Assembly: GCA_022072165.1 (NCBI GenBank)
Contig: JAJVIF010000001.1
Coordinates: forward strand, 1,194,598-1,258,597
Source of the DNA: a bacterium
GTDB lineage: Bacteria > JAJVIF01
Length of the DNA: 64,000 bases
Direction of reading: 5' to 3'
A program made the position numbers and the translations under genes. The notes under the pieces are model-generated. The model had not been told where the DNA came from, searched no databases, and saw nothing but the letters and a program-made list of their open reading frames with translations. Positions 51,450-60,100 of the stretch are shown here, piece by piece. The stretch's first letter is position 1, and every line of letters begins with the position of its first letter.

Positions 51450-52250
51450 TTAGCGACTAATGTCCCAGGTGACGCCGGCGATTACCCGGACCGGGCGCTC
51501 TTCCCCCAGTTGCTGCTCCAGATTCATTCCGACACTGGCAAACCACCACCAGCCCTCATCTCCCCGAACGCGCAGTCCGGCATCCACCAGGAGGGCATCC
51601 CTCCGGTTGCGGGCCAGCGACTCTTCCCAGCCGAGTGAGAGGATGCCGGTGGTCGGCTGACTGAAGAGGTAGCGCACCGGTGAAGAGACACCAAAGTTGA
51701 GGCCGCTGAGTTCCTGCCGCACGGCTGTCCCCTGCTGCTCCTGGAACCGTTTGAATCCATTGAAGTGCAGAGTCAGGCCTCCGACATCCCGACTGATCAT
51801 CCCCGTGATTGTCGTTCGCACATTGTCGTTGGTCGAACCCAGGTCCAACTGCAGCTTGGTGCCGTAAGCGGCGCGGTTTGGAGCCGGCGGGCGGAGCAGG
51901 TAGATCGCCTCCACTGCGGTGTTCCCATCGGAGTTCCCCCGCACATTGTCCAGGCTCCCGGTAAAGGAGACCTGCCACCGGTCCGTGAGCCCCTGATGAA
52001 TCTCAATATCCATGTACTCGCGGTGATACTCGTCAAGCAGATCGGGGACCCCAAAGACGACGGAAATCGTCTGGGTGTCAGGTGCCAGAATCCGGGCGTC
52101 TTCCAGTGGCATGGGATAGCCCGATTCCAGATTCCTGGCATCGAACGCCCGGACTTTCTCGCCCTCTGATATTCCAGGCGCGCCCCAGGCGGTCCCGCCA
52201 TGCAGCAGCATGACGACACCGAGGACCACGCCGGGATGCAGATGACTCAC
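51450..52250 (-). CDS. outer-membrane beta-barrel protein
   Basis: A 266-residue exported protein. I use GTG 52250, which starts a signal-like segment (GVVLGVVMLLHGGTAWGAPG); no clear ribosome-binding site is seen, so the start is uncertain. The mature part alternates amphipathic strands ending in aromatic residues (YMDIEIHQGLTDRWQVSFTG, GTKLQLDLG, GILSLGWEESLARN, WWWFASVGMNLEQQ) and closes with VIAGVTWDISR. It resembles transporter-like barrels of the phenol-degradation MetA-pathway type. No TonB box. Function unknown. Confidence 0.6.
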   Translation of the reverse strand: MSHLHPGVVLGVVMLLHGGTAWGAPGISEGEKVRAFDARNLESGYPMPLEDARILAPDTQTISVVFGVPDLLDEYHREYMDIEIHQGLTDRWQVSFTGSLDNVRGNSDGNTAVEAIYLLRPPAPNRAAYGTKLQLDLGSTNDNVRTTITGMISRDVGGLTLHFNGFKRFQEQQGTAVRQELSGLNFGVSSPVRYLFSQPTTGILSLGWEESLARNRRDALLVDAGLRVRGDEGWWWFASVGMNLEQQLGEERPVRVIAGVTWDISR

Positions 52251-52375
52251 GAGCGGATAGCTTACGGCACCCGGAGATAGCCCCGTCGCTGCGTGCTGAA
52301 GCCATAGCGCTCCGGCCGGAGGAGTCTGGTAGAATCGGGTCACCGGTTACTCGACCCTCCAAGGAGTTCGTCCGC

Positions 52376-52621
52376 ATGAAAAACCTGCTGCTCGCCCTCG
52401 TCTTCGTCATCCTCATGGTCGGTGCGGCCCTGGCAGTCACCAGCAATCGCAATGCGGCTGCGGTCGGCACCTATGGTGTCCCGGCGGCAGCCGGTGTGGA
52501 CCAGGCCGACAAAGCCTGCCCCACCACTGGCTCCTGTGCCACCAAGAAGGCCGAGAAGAAGTCCTGCTCCATGAGCAAGGGTGACAAGAAAGAATGCCCG
52601 CAGACGGGCACAAAGCTCTAG
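52376..52621 (+). CDS. small secreted Cys-rich peptide
   Basis: An 81-residue protein behind AAGGAG, with a typical signal peptide (LLLALVFVILMVGAALAV). The mature part of about 60 residues holds four Cys in two pairs (ACPTTGSC and SCSMSKGDKKEC) within a Lys/Thr-rich background. It could form two disulfides or bind a metal. No homolog that I know. It is divergent from the beta-barrel gene and stands alone. Confidence 0.6.
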   Translation: MKNLLLALVFVILMVGAALAVTSNRNAAAVGTYGVPAAAGVDQADKACPTTGSCATKKAEKKSCSMSKGDKKECPQTGTKL

Positions 52622-52743
52622 ACCGACGTCATAGTCGGCCTGCCCAAAGCTCAGACCCGGTAGTGCTGCCGTCCGCTGGTTCCAGCGGGCGGCTTGTTTC
52701 TTTTCCCCGCAGATCGCCTCCTGATAACCGATACTGTTCAGCC

Positions 52744-53967
52744 ATGGGTATGCACCTGCCACCAGAGGGGAGCCCCTTCTCGCCCGGACTTCCTGTGTCG
52801 GCCGAGTACTTCGTAGGTCGGCAGGATGAAATCAATCTTTTGCTTCAGCAGGTTGGTCAGGCAGTAGCCGGACGCTTCTCGGTTGCCTTCATCACTGGGG
52901 AGCGAGGCATCGGCAAAAGTTCGCTGGCAGCCATGGTGCGGCAGATCGCAGAACAGGAGTTTCAGATCGCAGCTGCGCATGCCTACATGGGTGGGGCCCA
53001 CTCGGCAACTGACCTCGTCAAACGACTGTTGGAGCAACTGGTTAAGGACAACTACAGCCGTCCCTGGTATGAGGCCATCCAGCGCTCCTTTGGCAATCAC
53101 ATACGGCAGGTGGGCCTTTGGGGCGTGTCAGTCGAACTTGCAGCGCCGCAGCAGGATATGGAAGCCATGGCCAGGACATTTCCTGCGACGCTGCAGGCAC
53201 TCGCCGGGAAGCTGCAACCCGAACGACGTGGGCTGCTACTCATTGTCGACGACCTGAACGGCCTCGCGGCTCAGCCTGATTTCGCACATTGGATCAAGAG
53301 TGTCGTGGATGAAATCGGCACCACCTTCGCAGGCAAGCTGCCGGTCGCCCTGTGGCTGGTCGGGCTGGAAGAGCGACGACAGCAGCTCATTACCAGTCAG
53401 CCCTCCGTAGCACGCATCTTTCATCTGGTCACCCTCGCACCGTGGGACTCGGCAGAGTGCAGATCCTTTTACAAAGGTGCATTCCGCCGGGGAGGAGTGA
53501 CACTGGAAGAAGGTGCTCTGGATTTGCTCGTGGACTTTACTGGTGGATTGCCGGTCCTGGCTCACGAGATTGGTGATGCCTGCTGGCGACATGTCACCGA
53601 GGGTGTACTCACAGGCGACGCTGCCTTCAAAGGTGTGACGGAAGCTGCTGAGATCATCGGACGCAAGTTTCTGGACCCGCAAGTTTTTGATGCGATTCGC
53701 AGCCCTCGCTATCTGTCGATTCTTCGGAAGATTGCCGACAGCAACCTCTCCTTAAACTCGTTTCAACGACAGTCCATGCTTGCACTGCTAACCGAGGAGG
53801 AAGGCAAAGTCCTTGACAACTTCCTGCGAAAGATGCGCGACCTGGGTGTCATCATCTCGGATGCAGAAAGTGGTAGGGGTGTGTATCGATTTTCCAACCG
53901 GCTGTTCGCCGTGTACTTCATGATTGAAGCTCGTCGGGCACAAAAGGCCTGGCCCGGCCATTCCTGA
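52744..53967 (+). CDS. AAA+/STAND-like ATPase
   Basis: A 407-residue soluble NTPase starting at ATG 52744 (or 52750). FVGRQDEINLLLQQVGQAV is an ORC1/AAA_16-type box; Walker A reads ITGERGIGKSSLAAM, Walker B LLLIVDDLNGLA. Then come sensor-like LVTLAPWDSAECRSFYKGAF and a winged-helix-like C-terminus (LTEEEGKVLDNFLRKMRDLG, YRFSNRLFAVYFMIEARR). This is the layout of archaeal-type or STAND ATPases often scattered in mobile or defence contexts. No effector domain or operon partner is visible. No ribosome-binding site is seen, so it may be leaderless. Confidence 0.7.
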   Translation: MGMHLPPEGSPFSPGLPVSAEYFVGRQDEINLLLQQVGQAVAGRFSVAFITGERGIGKSSLAAMVRQIAEQEFQIAAAHAYMGGAHSATDLVKRLLEQLVKDNYSRPWYEAIQRSFGNHIRQVGLWGVSVELAAPQQDMEAMARTFPATLQALAGKLQPERRGLLLIVDDLNGLAAQPDFAHWIKSVVDEIGTTFAGKLPVALWLVGLEERRQQLITSQPSVARIFHLVTLAPWDSAECRSFYKGAFRRGGVTLEEGALDLLVDFTGGLPVLAHEIGDACWRHVTEGVLTGDAAFKGVTEAAEIIGRKFLDPQVFDAIRSPRYLSILRKIADSNLSLNSFQRQSMLALLTEEEGKVLDNFLRKMRDLGVIISDAESGRGVYRFSNRLFAVYFMIEARRAQKAWPGHS

Positions 53968-53977
53968 ATTAGCCTCC

Positions 53978-54796
53978 CTATAAACATTGCCTGGATGCGG
54001 CCAGGGCCGCTGCCGCGTCGTTCAGGGCGATGTCTCCGTGCTTGAGCCGGAAGTAGAGCTTCGCTTCCCACGGCAACATTCCTTCGGTCATCGCCCGCCC
54101 ATCAATCACCTCTGTATTGGCCTCTTCCCCCAGCTGCTCCTGCACTGCCGGACTCATGCGCATGAACTCGAACACATGGGCCAGCCCCAGATAGCCCGTA
54201 AAGTCGCAGGTATGACAGCCCCGACCCTCGCGCAGATAAAACCCAGGGAAGGGAAACCCGAGTCGTCCAAAGGAGCTCTCAAACAACTCTTCCAGCGAGA
54301 AGCTGGGTGCCAGGTCGACCCGGCACAACGGACAGTTCTTTTTGATCGAATGCTGCGTGAGGATCGCCAGGACGCCTTCTCCCAGGAGGACCGGATCGAT
54401 GCCGGCTTCAACCGCCTGCGCCAGATATGTCCCGCCATCTACGCCACCAGTGGATGCCAGCAGCAGGGTCGCTTGCCGCGCTGACCGGAGCAACGATTCC
54501 AGTTCCTGAAACGTGGTGATCTCAGGAGCCACTTCAACCCGGGCCTGATCACGCCAGGACTCCAGGACCCAGGGAGGCATGGCATGGCTGCTCCCGGATG
54601 TTGTCGCGGCGACTGCCCCGGCTGTGGAAATCTCCCGACGCTGGGACTGCAGATACATCTCGAGAATACGCAGGGTCTGCAGCCGGTGCTCGGCATCGGG
54701 TCCCACGATCAGCACCAGGCCTCGCCCGGTGTTGAGCAGTTTCAGTAACTCCGTATGCTCCGGCGCGGCAAGCCCCAGTTTCTCGGTAGACGGCAT
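53978..54796 (-). CDS. PilB/GspE-like protein without Walker A lysine (pseudo-ATPase)
   Basis: A 272-residue protein matching the C-terminal ATPase half of PilB. LGLAAPEHTELLKLLNTGRG and LVLIVGPDAEHRLQT stand where PilB has GPTGSGKST; the Gly-Lys-Ser/Thr are replaced by Ala-Glu-His. The Walker B and Asp boxes are gone too. The zinc-finger region is kept: NCPLCRVDL, then GRGCHTCDFTGYLGLAHVFE. No MshEN domain is present. A strong ribosome-binding site (AGGGGG) and an intact frame suggest a functional, non-hydrolysing partner or regulator rather than a pseudogene. It is 95 bases downstream of a membrane-anchored protein on the same strand. Confidence 0.65.
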   Translation of the reverse strand: MPSTEKLGLAAPEHTELLKLLNTGRGLVLIVGPDAEHRLQTLRILEMYLQSQRREISTAGAVAATTSGSSHAMPPWVLESWRDQARVEVAPEITTFQELESLLRSARQATLLLASTGGVDGGTYLAQAVEAGIDPVLLGEGVLAILTQHSIKKNCPLCRVDLAPSFSLEELFESSFGRLGFPFPGFYLREGRGCHTCDFTGYLGLAHVFEFMRMSPAVQEQLGEEANTEVIDGRAMTEGMLPWEAKLYFRLKHGDIALNDAAAALAASRQCL

Positions 54797-54891
54797 GCGA
54801 TTACCCCCTGACAGTCACCCCTGGCGGAACCTCTGGCACGTCACCACGTGCAGAGTCCGGTCATTCTACGCCAGCCCGAGGCTGCCCTGAC

Positions 54892-55422
54892 TCAGGGCGC
54901 TCGCAGCGCGGCCAACGGACCGATCGCCAAATCAATCACGCCCGCTTCATCGGTCTCACTGATCTGCACCGCCTCCGGCTCACCACTCACAAAGCAAATC
55001 GCCCGCCTTTTTCCGGTGGCAGGAATCACCGACTCGGCGTACTGCACTTTCTTCCCGAAATGCCCCAGGTAGTAGTCGCGGACCGCTTCGAACTCACCCT
55101 TTACGGAGTAGCGCCAGTACGGTGTGTCACTGACATATGTCGCGCCGGGGAAGACGGGAGCATCTGGTGTCGGCGCAGGCCCCGGGGCTGGCACAGCCGC
55201 CCCTTCCAGGTCCGCCGCTCCGGTCTCCCGGGAGATGGTCTGTGGCGCAGACTGTGCTGGCGCTGCGGCGGGAGTCGCCCCATCAGGAGTCCGCAAGCCT
55301 GGTGGACTGGTGGGTGTCACCGCCGGACGTCCGAGCATCAGGAAGCCAGCAATGAAGACCAACGCCAGTACCGGCACCAGCCAGGTCGCGAGCGGTGGTG
55401 TCGCGGAACGACCAGATGTCAT
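54892..55422 (-). CDS. membrane-anchored protein with C-terminal globular domain
   Basis: A 176-residue protein from ATG 55422 behind GGAGGT. It has one N-terminal transmembrane helix (LATWLVPVLALVFIAGFLML), a 70-residue Pro/Ala/Thr linker and a small beta-alpha domain (YVSDTPYWRYSVKGEFEAVR, then DYYLGHFGKKVQYAESVIPA). The end is GVIDLAIGPLAAL. The domain reminds me of short periplasmic modules that follow such linkers, but I cannot name it. Next gene downstream is the PilB-like pseudo-ATPase. Confidence 0.6.
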   Translation of the reverse strand: MTSGRSATPPLATWLVPVLALVFIAGFLMLGRPAVTPTSPPGLRTPDGATPAAAPAQSAPQTISRETGAADLEGAAVPAPGPAPTPDAPVFPGATYVSDTPYWRYSVKGEFEAVRDYYLGHFGKKVQYAESVIPATGKRRAICFVSGEPEAVQISETDEAGVIDLAIGPLAALRAP

Positions 55423-55487
55423 GGCGCACCTCCCTGGGGCAGTAAGCGGACCGCCCCCGTACTCGACGGGGGCGGCCACAGTCTCAC

Positions 55488-55562
55488 TGGTAGCCCGTAC
55501 GGGATTTGAACCCGTGCTACAGCCTTGAGAGGGCTGCGTCCTAACCACTAGACGAACGGGCC
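55488..55562 (-). tRNA. tRNA-Glu (anticodon CTC)
   Basis: 75 bases including encoded CCA. Acceptor GGCCCGT pairs with ACGGGCT; D arm with AGTGGTTAGGA; anticodon arm CAGCC-CTCTCAA-GGCTG gives CTC; T arm ACGGG-TTCAAAT-CCCGT. One base separates it from tRNA-Gln upstream on the same transcript. Confidence 0.95.
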
Positions 55563-55563
55563 A

Positions 55564-55637
55564 TGGTTGGGGGACAAGGATTCGAACCCTGATAAGCAGA
55601 GCCAGAATCTGCTGTCCTACCGTTAGACGATCCCCCA
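55564..55637 (-). tRNA. tRNA-Gln (anticodon CTG)
   Basis: 74 bases including encoded CCA. Acceptor TGGGGGA pairs with TCCCCCA; anticodon arm GCAGA-TTCTGGC-TCTGC gives CTG; T loop TTCGAAT. It precedes tRNA-Glu by one base, a tight tandem pair. Confidence 0.95.
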
Positions 55638-55674
55638 ACGGCGAACGGCCAGTGTATCAGGTGTACCACGCTGG

Positions 55675-56808
55675 TCAAGGGGCAACGAGGACCATCCTGC
55701 TGTTATGTCGATCAGCGGCATCACCAGCTATCCATGCCCCCCAGGACTGCACTGATCCCCAGTGAGCAAAGCGCGTCTCCCAGTCAGCACCGGGCACGAT
55801 GACTCGCCAACTTGACGATGGCAGCTGTGACAGGTCGAGATCGCCACGAACTCGCCACTCATGCTCCTGCACAAATGAACCTCCCCCATGCCAGCGCCAG
55901 CGCTCATTTGAGGTCCGACTCGCCTGACCATACTGCACAGGCTCCCCCCCAAGTTCTCGGAGCATCTCAGGTAACACCGCGATCCCGAGCGGTTCCCACA
56001 TTGGGGCGACCTTCCTCGCACACCAGCGAAAGTTGGTCCGCATGACCGCCGGAGTAGCCGCACTGAACGAGACGACCGGTACCCCGCCCGACGCCCTGAA
56101 CCCGCTCGCCCGCAGCCGCCCCTCCCGAAGAATGCGCTCCAGGGTCGCTGGTGCATCACGCGGCCAGCTGGTATCGGACTCGAGGATGGCATCGCAAAAC
56201 GACGCCGGAGTCTCCCCGGGCCAAGGGCTGTAGCGACGACGAGTCCAGTGGACCAGCCACGCCTGCTCGCTGGACTCCCCTCGCACCTCGTCAGGTATCA
56301 CCAGTTCGGGAACCCAGGGACGCCGCTCCCACGGCACCTCCCAAGTCCGGTCGACCCCTTTCCCAACAGTCAGCAGCCGACTCGCGAGCCGTCCACCAGG
56401 ACGAAGGCTGATCGGGCAGACTTTGGCGGCCCGCTGCCACGCCAGATCATCCCGGAGCTGCCAGTCCCGCTTCTGACGTCTGGTAGAGGGCTGATGCACC
56501 ATTTGCACCCGGTCATCACATAGCCCAAAGTCCGCCAGCAGCTGATTGCGATTCGCGGGGGGAGTGGTCGTGATGAGCACCACCGGCACTTTCGCCCTGG
56601 CAGCGAGGCGGAGGGTGAGATCCCAGGGGAGGGGTCCGCTCCCCGCCAGCAGAGAGTCGCCAGCGTCCCTGATTGACTCAACAGCCGCCTCCAGTCCCCT
56701 CACCCACGGATCATGGCCTCGTGGTGTTTTCCCCTGGGCTGACACGGCCAGCAGGACCGGCGCGGCGGATCGCGCCAGGCTGGCAGGTCCAGAGGTCTCG
56801 CATCTCAT
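55675..56808 (-). CDS. unknown protein of a WTRR-x-YSPWPGE family
   Basis: A 377-residue soluble protein from ATG 56808 (GAGGAG six bases upstream). The N-terminal 150 residues resemble a Rossmann-like nucleotide fold (ARAKVPVVLITTTPPANRNQ). The middle has VHWTRRRYSPWPGETPASFC, then ATLERILREGRLRASGFRAS and GGVPVVSFSA. The end has FVQEHEWRVRGDLDLSQLP. The His-x-Thr-Arg and E-H-E-W-R blocks occur together in hypothetical proteins that I have seen from planctomycete-like genomes, and E-x-EWR recalls DUF2971/abortive-infection-type proteins. No function is assigned. It follows the tRNA pair on the same strand but is upstream in transcription order. Confidence 0.55.
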   Translation of the reverse strand: MRCETSGPASLARSAAPVLLAVSAQGKTPRGHDPWVRGLEAAVESIRDAGDSLLAGSGPLPWDLTLRLAARAKVPVVLITTTPPANRNQLLADFGLCDDRVQMVHQPSTRRQKRDWQLRDDLAWQRAAKVCPISLRPGGRLASRLLTVGKGVDRTWEVPWERRPWVPELVIPDEVRGESSEQAWLVHWTRRRYSPWPGETPASFCDAILESDTSWPRDAPATLERILREGRLRASGFRASGGVPVVSFSAATPAVMRTNFRWCARKVAPMWEPLGIAVLPEMLRELGGEPVQYGQASRTSNERWRWHGGGSFVQEHEWRVRGDLDLSQLPSSSWRVIVPGADWETRFAHWGSVQSWGAWIAGDAADRHNSRMVLVAP

Positions 56809-57134
56809 GTGAAGCTCCTCGGGCACACTGCAGGAGATGCCGCCCGAAAGGCAGAATCCGCGTGAAGAGAGCGAATAGGCGACACTTTTTGCACCAGTTA
56901 ATGGAACTTAAAGATGCCTGATCGCGACACCGCCTGCCGCCTCACCAGCGGCCGCATGTCGTATCATTGCTGCATCCGCCTAATGCTGGCAATCTGCCTG
57001 CTCCCCAGGCCTGTAAAGCCCGTTGGAGCGCCCGGTTCAGGCCACCGGGGGCAGTGCGACCCGCGACGGCATCTCCAGGGGACGTCTCCCATCCGGTGAT
57101 CCGAATACGCCCGCGCCTCTCAAGGAGGTCTCTC
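56809..57134. other. divergent intergenic region
   Basis: 326 bases between the divergent 55675 gene and the metzincin lipoprotein. A TATCAT box at 56962-56967 could be a -10 for the lipoprotein, but no -35 fits. The stretch close to the lipoprotein holds its AAGGAGG ribosome-binding site. No small gene or RNA structure is evident. Confidence 0.3.
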
Positions 57135-60100
57135 GTGAGCCACCCTGTCACTCGCTCGCCGCTCCTCTTGCTCTGGAGCCTGCTGCTCATTGCTCTGACC
57201 ATCGGCTGCTCCGGGAAGGGGGGAGCTCGCCAGCCCGCCTCGCCGGATTCGCCGCAGGAATCCTCCATCTCGGAAGCCGGTGCGGACTCCTGGGACACCA
57301 CGGTCCTCGGCTTCCTCAGCGGCGTGATTCATCCTGATGGCACCGTAACGCTGGATGAGCTGACCCGTCAGGGCCTCGCCATTGGGGACACGTTTGACCT
57401 GGATGCCACGGAGTTTTTCACCCAGTGGCCCTGTCGCGATTGCCTCCAGATGGGGGGCATTTCGCGTGATGGATTCGGCAACATTCGCCTCCCCTTCACG
57501 GCGCGCCATCCCTTCCAGTTAGGGCAAAACGGCCGGTATGACCTGCACATTTTTGATGTCCGCGGGATTCTGATCCTGAGAGGCAACACGCTCTTCCCCG
57601 GCATTGGGACAGTCCCCATTAACAACAGCAACACGGCCTTTACGGAACAGGTGCTGCAGGGCGATCCGCAGTTGGTGCTCAACGCAGATGGCTACACCAC
57701 CTACTTCGACTGGCAGGCCGCGAATCCGGACTACGGCTCACCCCGCAATATCCCGGGAAATCTGAACCCCTTTAAGCGCTTTTTCACCGATCCTGACAAC
57801 AGCCCCTTCGATCCCCTGACTCCCATCGGCTGGAATGTCATGCCGATGGGCTCCGCGGAAGAAACGCAGGAGTTCATCCTCAGCAGCAGCCGGCTCAGTG
57901 CACTGGGCTCAGTCCCCTTCGCGTTCGTCCTCGATGCCTGCTACGGTCAGTCGGCGATCCGCACGACCCGCGGAAATCCCCAATATTTCCTGCCGGAGTT
58001 TAGCCGGAAGGAAGCCTGGGATGTACAGGTCCGGGTCCTGTCGAACAACCTGCAGGCCGGCGACCGCACGAGCCGGGCAGTCATCGAAGTCTCCGCTAAA
58101 GACTGGCAGGAGCTTTCCTCCGTCAACGGCGCCTTCCCGACCAATAACCTGGGGAACTCTGTCCGCTTCCAGAGCCGGATCAAAGAGGTCCGCGCGACCA
58201 TCCCCGGCGTATCGATCGCCGATGTCCGGACCTCGACTCCGTCCGGCGGTGGTGGGAGCAACGCCAATCCCTGGCGGTTCACCCTGACTCTGCGCAATGA
58301 GCTGCAAAACCTCTCGCAGGGACCGGTGTATGGACTGGTTGCAGTCCGTGATGACCTCTACAACGTCGCGACCGAAGGTCCTCAGCGGATCCCGGCCCCA
58401 GCGACTCCTGGCGGTACCCCCAAAGAGGGGATGAACATCAAGGACTACACCGCCTATCAGTACTTCGAGACGGCGATCGGTCCGCCGGTCGATGACCCGC
58501 CGATTGCGGACCTCTCCCTCACCCAACCCCGCATCGTGCTCACCGGAACCACCATCACGCTGAATGGTGCGTTGTCCGAAGATGACATCGGGGGCACCGG
58601 CGGCATCGTGATGTGGGAGTTTGATCCGGAAGGGACCGGCACCTGGATCGACAACTCCGCGGCGATCCCCCCGTGGGAGTACGCCCATGTCTACACCACC
58701 CCGCCGAATACCCAGACGATCTACAATGCGGCCCTCCGTGTCTGGGACAGTGGTGGACAGAGCGCCACGACCTCCATCCAGATTTCGGTCACCACGACGC
58801 CCGATGCGCCGCCGGTGGCGGTCCTGACTCCTCCTGCGAACCCCTGGGAAATCTTCACCGGGGACTCCACGACGATTAACGGCTCACTCTCCACCGATGA
58901 CTTCGGGATCATCAAATACGAGATGAATCCCGGGGATGGCACCGGGTGGGTCGATAACGGCCTCAACCCAATCCTGAATCACACCTACAACGCGCCAGGT
59001 GTCACCACGGTGTACACCGTCCAGCTCCGGGTCACTGATACCGCCCTGCAGACCCATACGGTTTCGCGCAACCTCACGGTGATCGTCATCGATGACCCGC
59101 CAGTGGCGAATCTGATTGCTTCGCCGAACAATGGCAACGCTCCGCTACTGGTGAACTTTGATGCCTCCGGGTCCACCGATGACAACGCGGTCATCGAGTA
59201 CCGCATGGACTTCGGCGATGGTGGCGGCTTTGGAGCCTGGCAGGCGTCGCCCTTTTTCACGTACACCTACATTCCATTCCTGGATCAGAACTTCACGGCG
59301 ACTGTCCAGGTCCGGGATGCGAGCCTGCAGGTGGACAGCGCGACCGCAAACATCAGCGTGACCGTCCCCGGCGGCTGTCTCATCACCGGTGTCACTGGCC
59401 CGGTCTCGTTGAATGTCGGGGAGTCCGCGAACTACAGCGTGGTCGGTGCAGGGCTGGTCACTTACCAGTGGACCGAAACCAGCCCCAACATCCAGTTTGT
59501 GGGTCCCACCAACGGTCCGACGGTCACGGTCCTGGCCCTGACGAACTCCGCCGTTCTCGGTGGGACACAGTTCACGATCTCCGGGAACGGTGGCACCTGC
59601 TCGATTAACCAGGACATCACAGTCTTTGATCTGGTGGTCACCGGACCGGCGCACAGCCGGCAGTACGTCAACCGGGCCGAGAACGGCAACGACACCGACA
59701 GCATCGGCACGCGGGTCACCGTGAACGCGGCCGTGGTGCCGGGTCTGGCCGGCATCAATGTGACCTACAACTTCCAGGACCCCGATGAGCCGTCGTATCA
59801 GTACATCGATGACCTCGGGATTCACTCGCTGGAAACTGATGTCCTGGACAACGACAACCGCGGTGATGCCCGTCGACCCGATGGCACGGCGAATCCGCTG
59901 GACCCCACCAGCACCAAGTATCAGAACGGCTACGAGGAACTCCCCGGACCGGTCTATGTCAGCCAGACGATCCGGTCCACCAACGGCATCGGCACGACTT
60001 CTGCGGTCTATGCCACCAGTCGCTTTGGCGGTGACAACTATCAGTTCGCCGCGAGCGCCGACCCGGCGGGGAATGGCTTCCAGATCAGCCGGACCGCCGC

